Below are positions 5,696-5,741 of a stretch of 5,741 nucleotides of DNA, piece by piece (positions within the stretch are counted from its first letter, which is position 1; each line of letters opens with the position of its first letter). The DNA is from an uncultured Lachnobacterium sp. GTDB taxonomy: Bacteria; Bacillota; Clostridia; Lachnospirales; Lachnospiraceae. Under the pieces are notes generated by a model. That model was not told the origin of the DNA and did no database searches. It saw nothing but the letters and a program-made list of their open reading frames with translations. Position numbers and translations under genes: made by a program. Location: contig URQG01000132.1 in NCBI GenBank assembly GCA_900549895.1, positions 1-5,741 on the forward strand. The letters are read 5' to 3'.

Positions 5696-5741
5696 CTGTC
5701 TCTTATACACATCTCCGAGCCCACGAGACGCGTAGTAATCT
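5696..5741 (-). other. Illumina Nextera read-2 adapter with i7 index (non-genomic)
   Basis: CTGTCTCTTATACACATCT (5696-5714) is the Tn5 mosaic end and CCGAGCCCACGAGAC (5715-5729) the Nextera i7-side adapter. GCGTAGTA (5730-5737) occupies the i7 index position and, from memory, matches Nextera XT index N719. ATCT (5738-5741) begins the P7 sequence. All of it is library-derived. Confidence 0.98.

Overview
The window is a short bacterial contig whose two ends are not genomic. Positions 1-40 and 5696-5741 are Illumina Nextera (Tn5) library adapter with index bases, so about 5.65 kb (41-5695) is biological. The sequence suggests an anaerobic Firmicute of class Clostridia, plausibly Lachnospiraceae. 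This is inferred from moderate GC content, strong AGGAGG-type ribosome binding sites, a consensus sigma-A promoter, an electron-bifurcating Nfn pair and a histidine-rich CobW GTPase; it is not a database assignment.

Layout: (1) 41-564, plus strand, is the 3' part of a PLP-dependent aminotransferase-fold protein, CobD/HisC-like. It converges on the minus-strand genes at a strong bidirectional terminator (600-641). (2) 678-2953, minus strand, is nfnA-nfnB, overlapping by one base (TAATG). The pair encodes the NADH-dependent reduced ferredoxin:NADP+ oxidoreductase and has its own near-perfect promoter at 3003-3031. (3) 3065-5137, minus strand, is a two-gene unit of CobW/P47K (COG0523-like) GTPases, the class of putative metal chaperones. 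The first has a CxCC motif and a large His-rich loop built from 33-bp tandem repeats. The second is an unusual fusion of a CobW-like GTPase domain, lacking CxCC, to a domain resembling the C-terminus of YcgQ (TIGR03943/DUF1980). (4) 5294-5695, minus strand, is the 3' end of an ABC transporter ATPase. It appears mosaic: MacB/LolD-like before LSGGQ and ABCB-exporter-like after it, just before the contig runs into adapter.

Working together: NfnA and NfnB form one enzyme balancing NADH, NADPH and ferredoxin pools. The two GTPases probably act together in handling a transition metal; zinc is the usual guess for this family, but the metal is not readable here. No terminator is visible between the GTPase unit and nfnA, so read-through into nfnAB is possible in addition to the dedicated promoter. 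The most interesting biology is the GTPase/YcgQ-domain fusion paired with a His-rich CobW protein and no visible permease. The most important caution is the technical contamination and possible chimerism at the right end.
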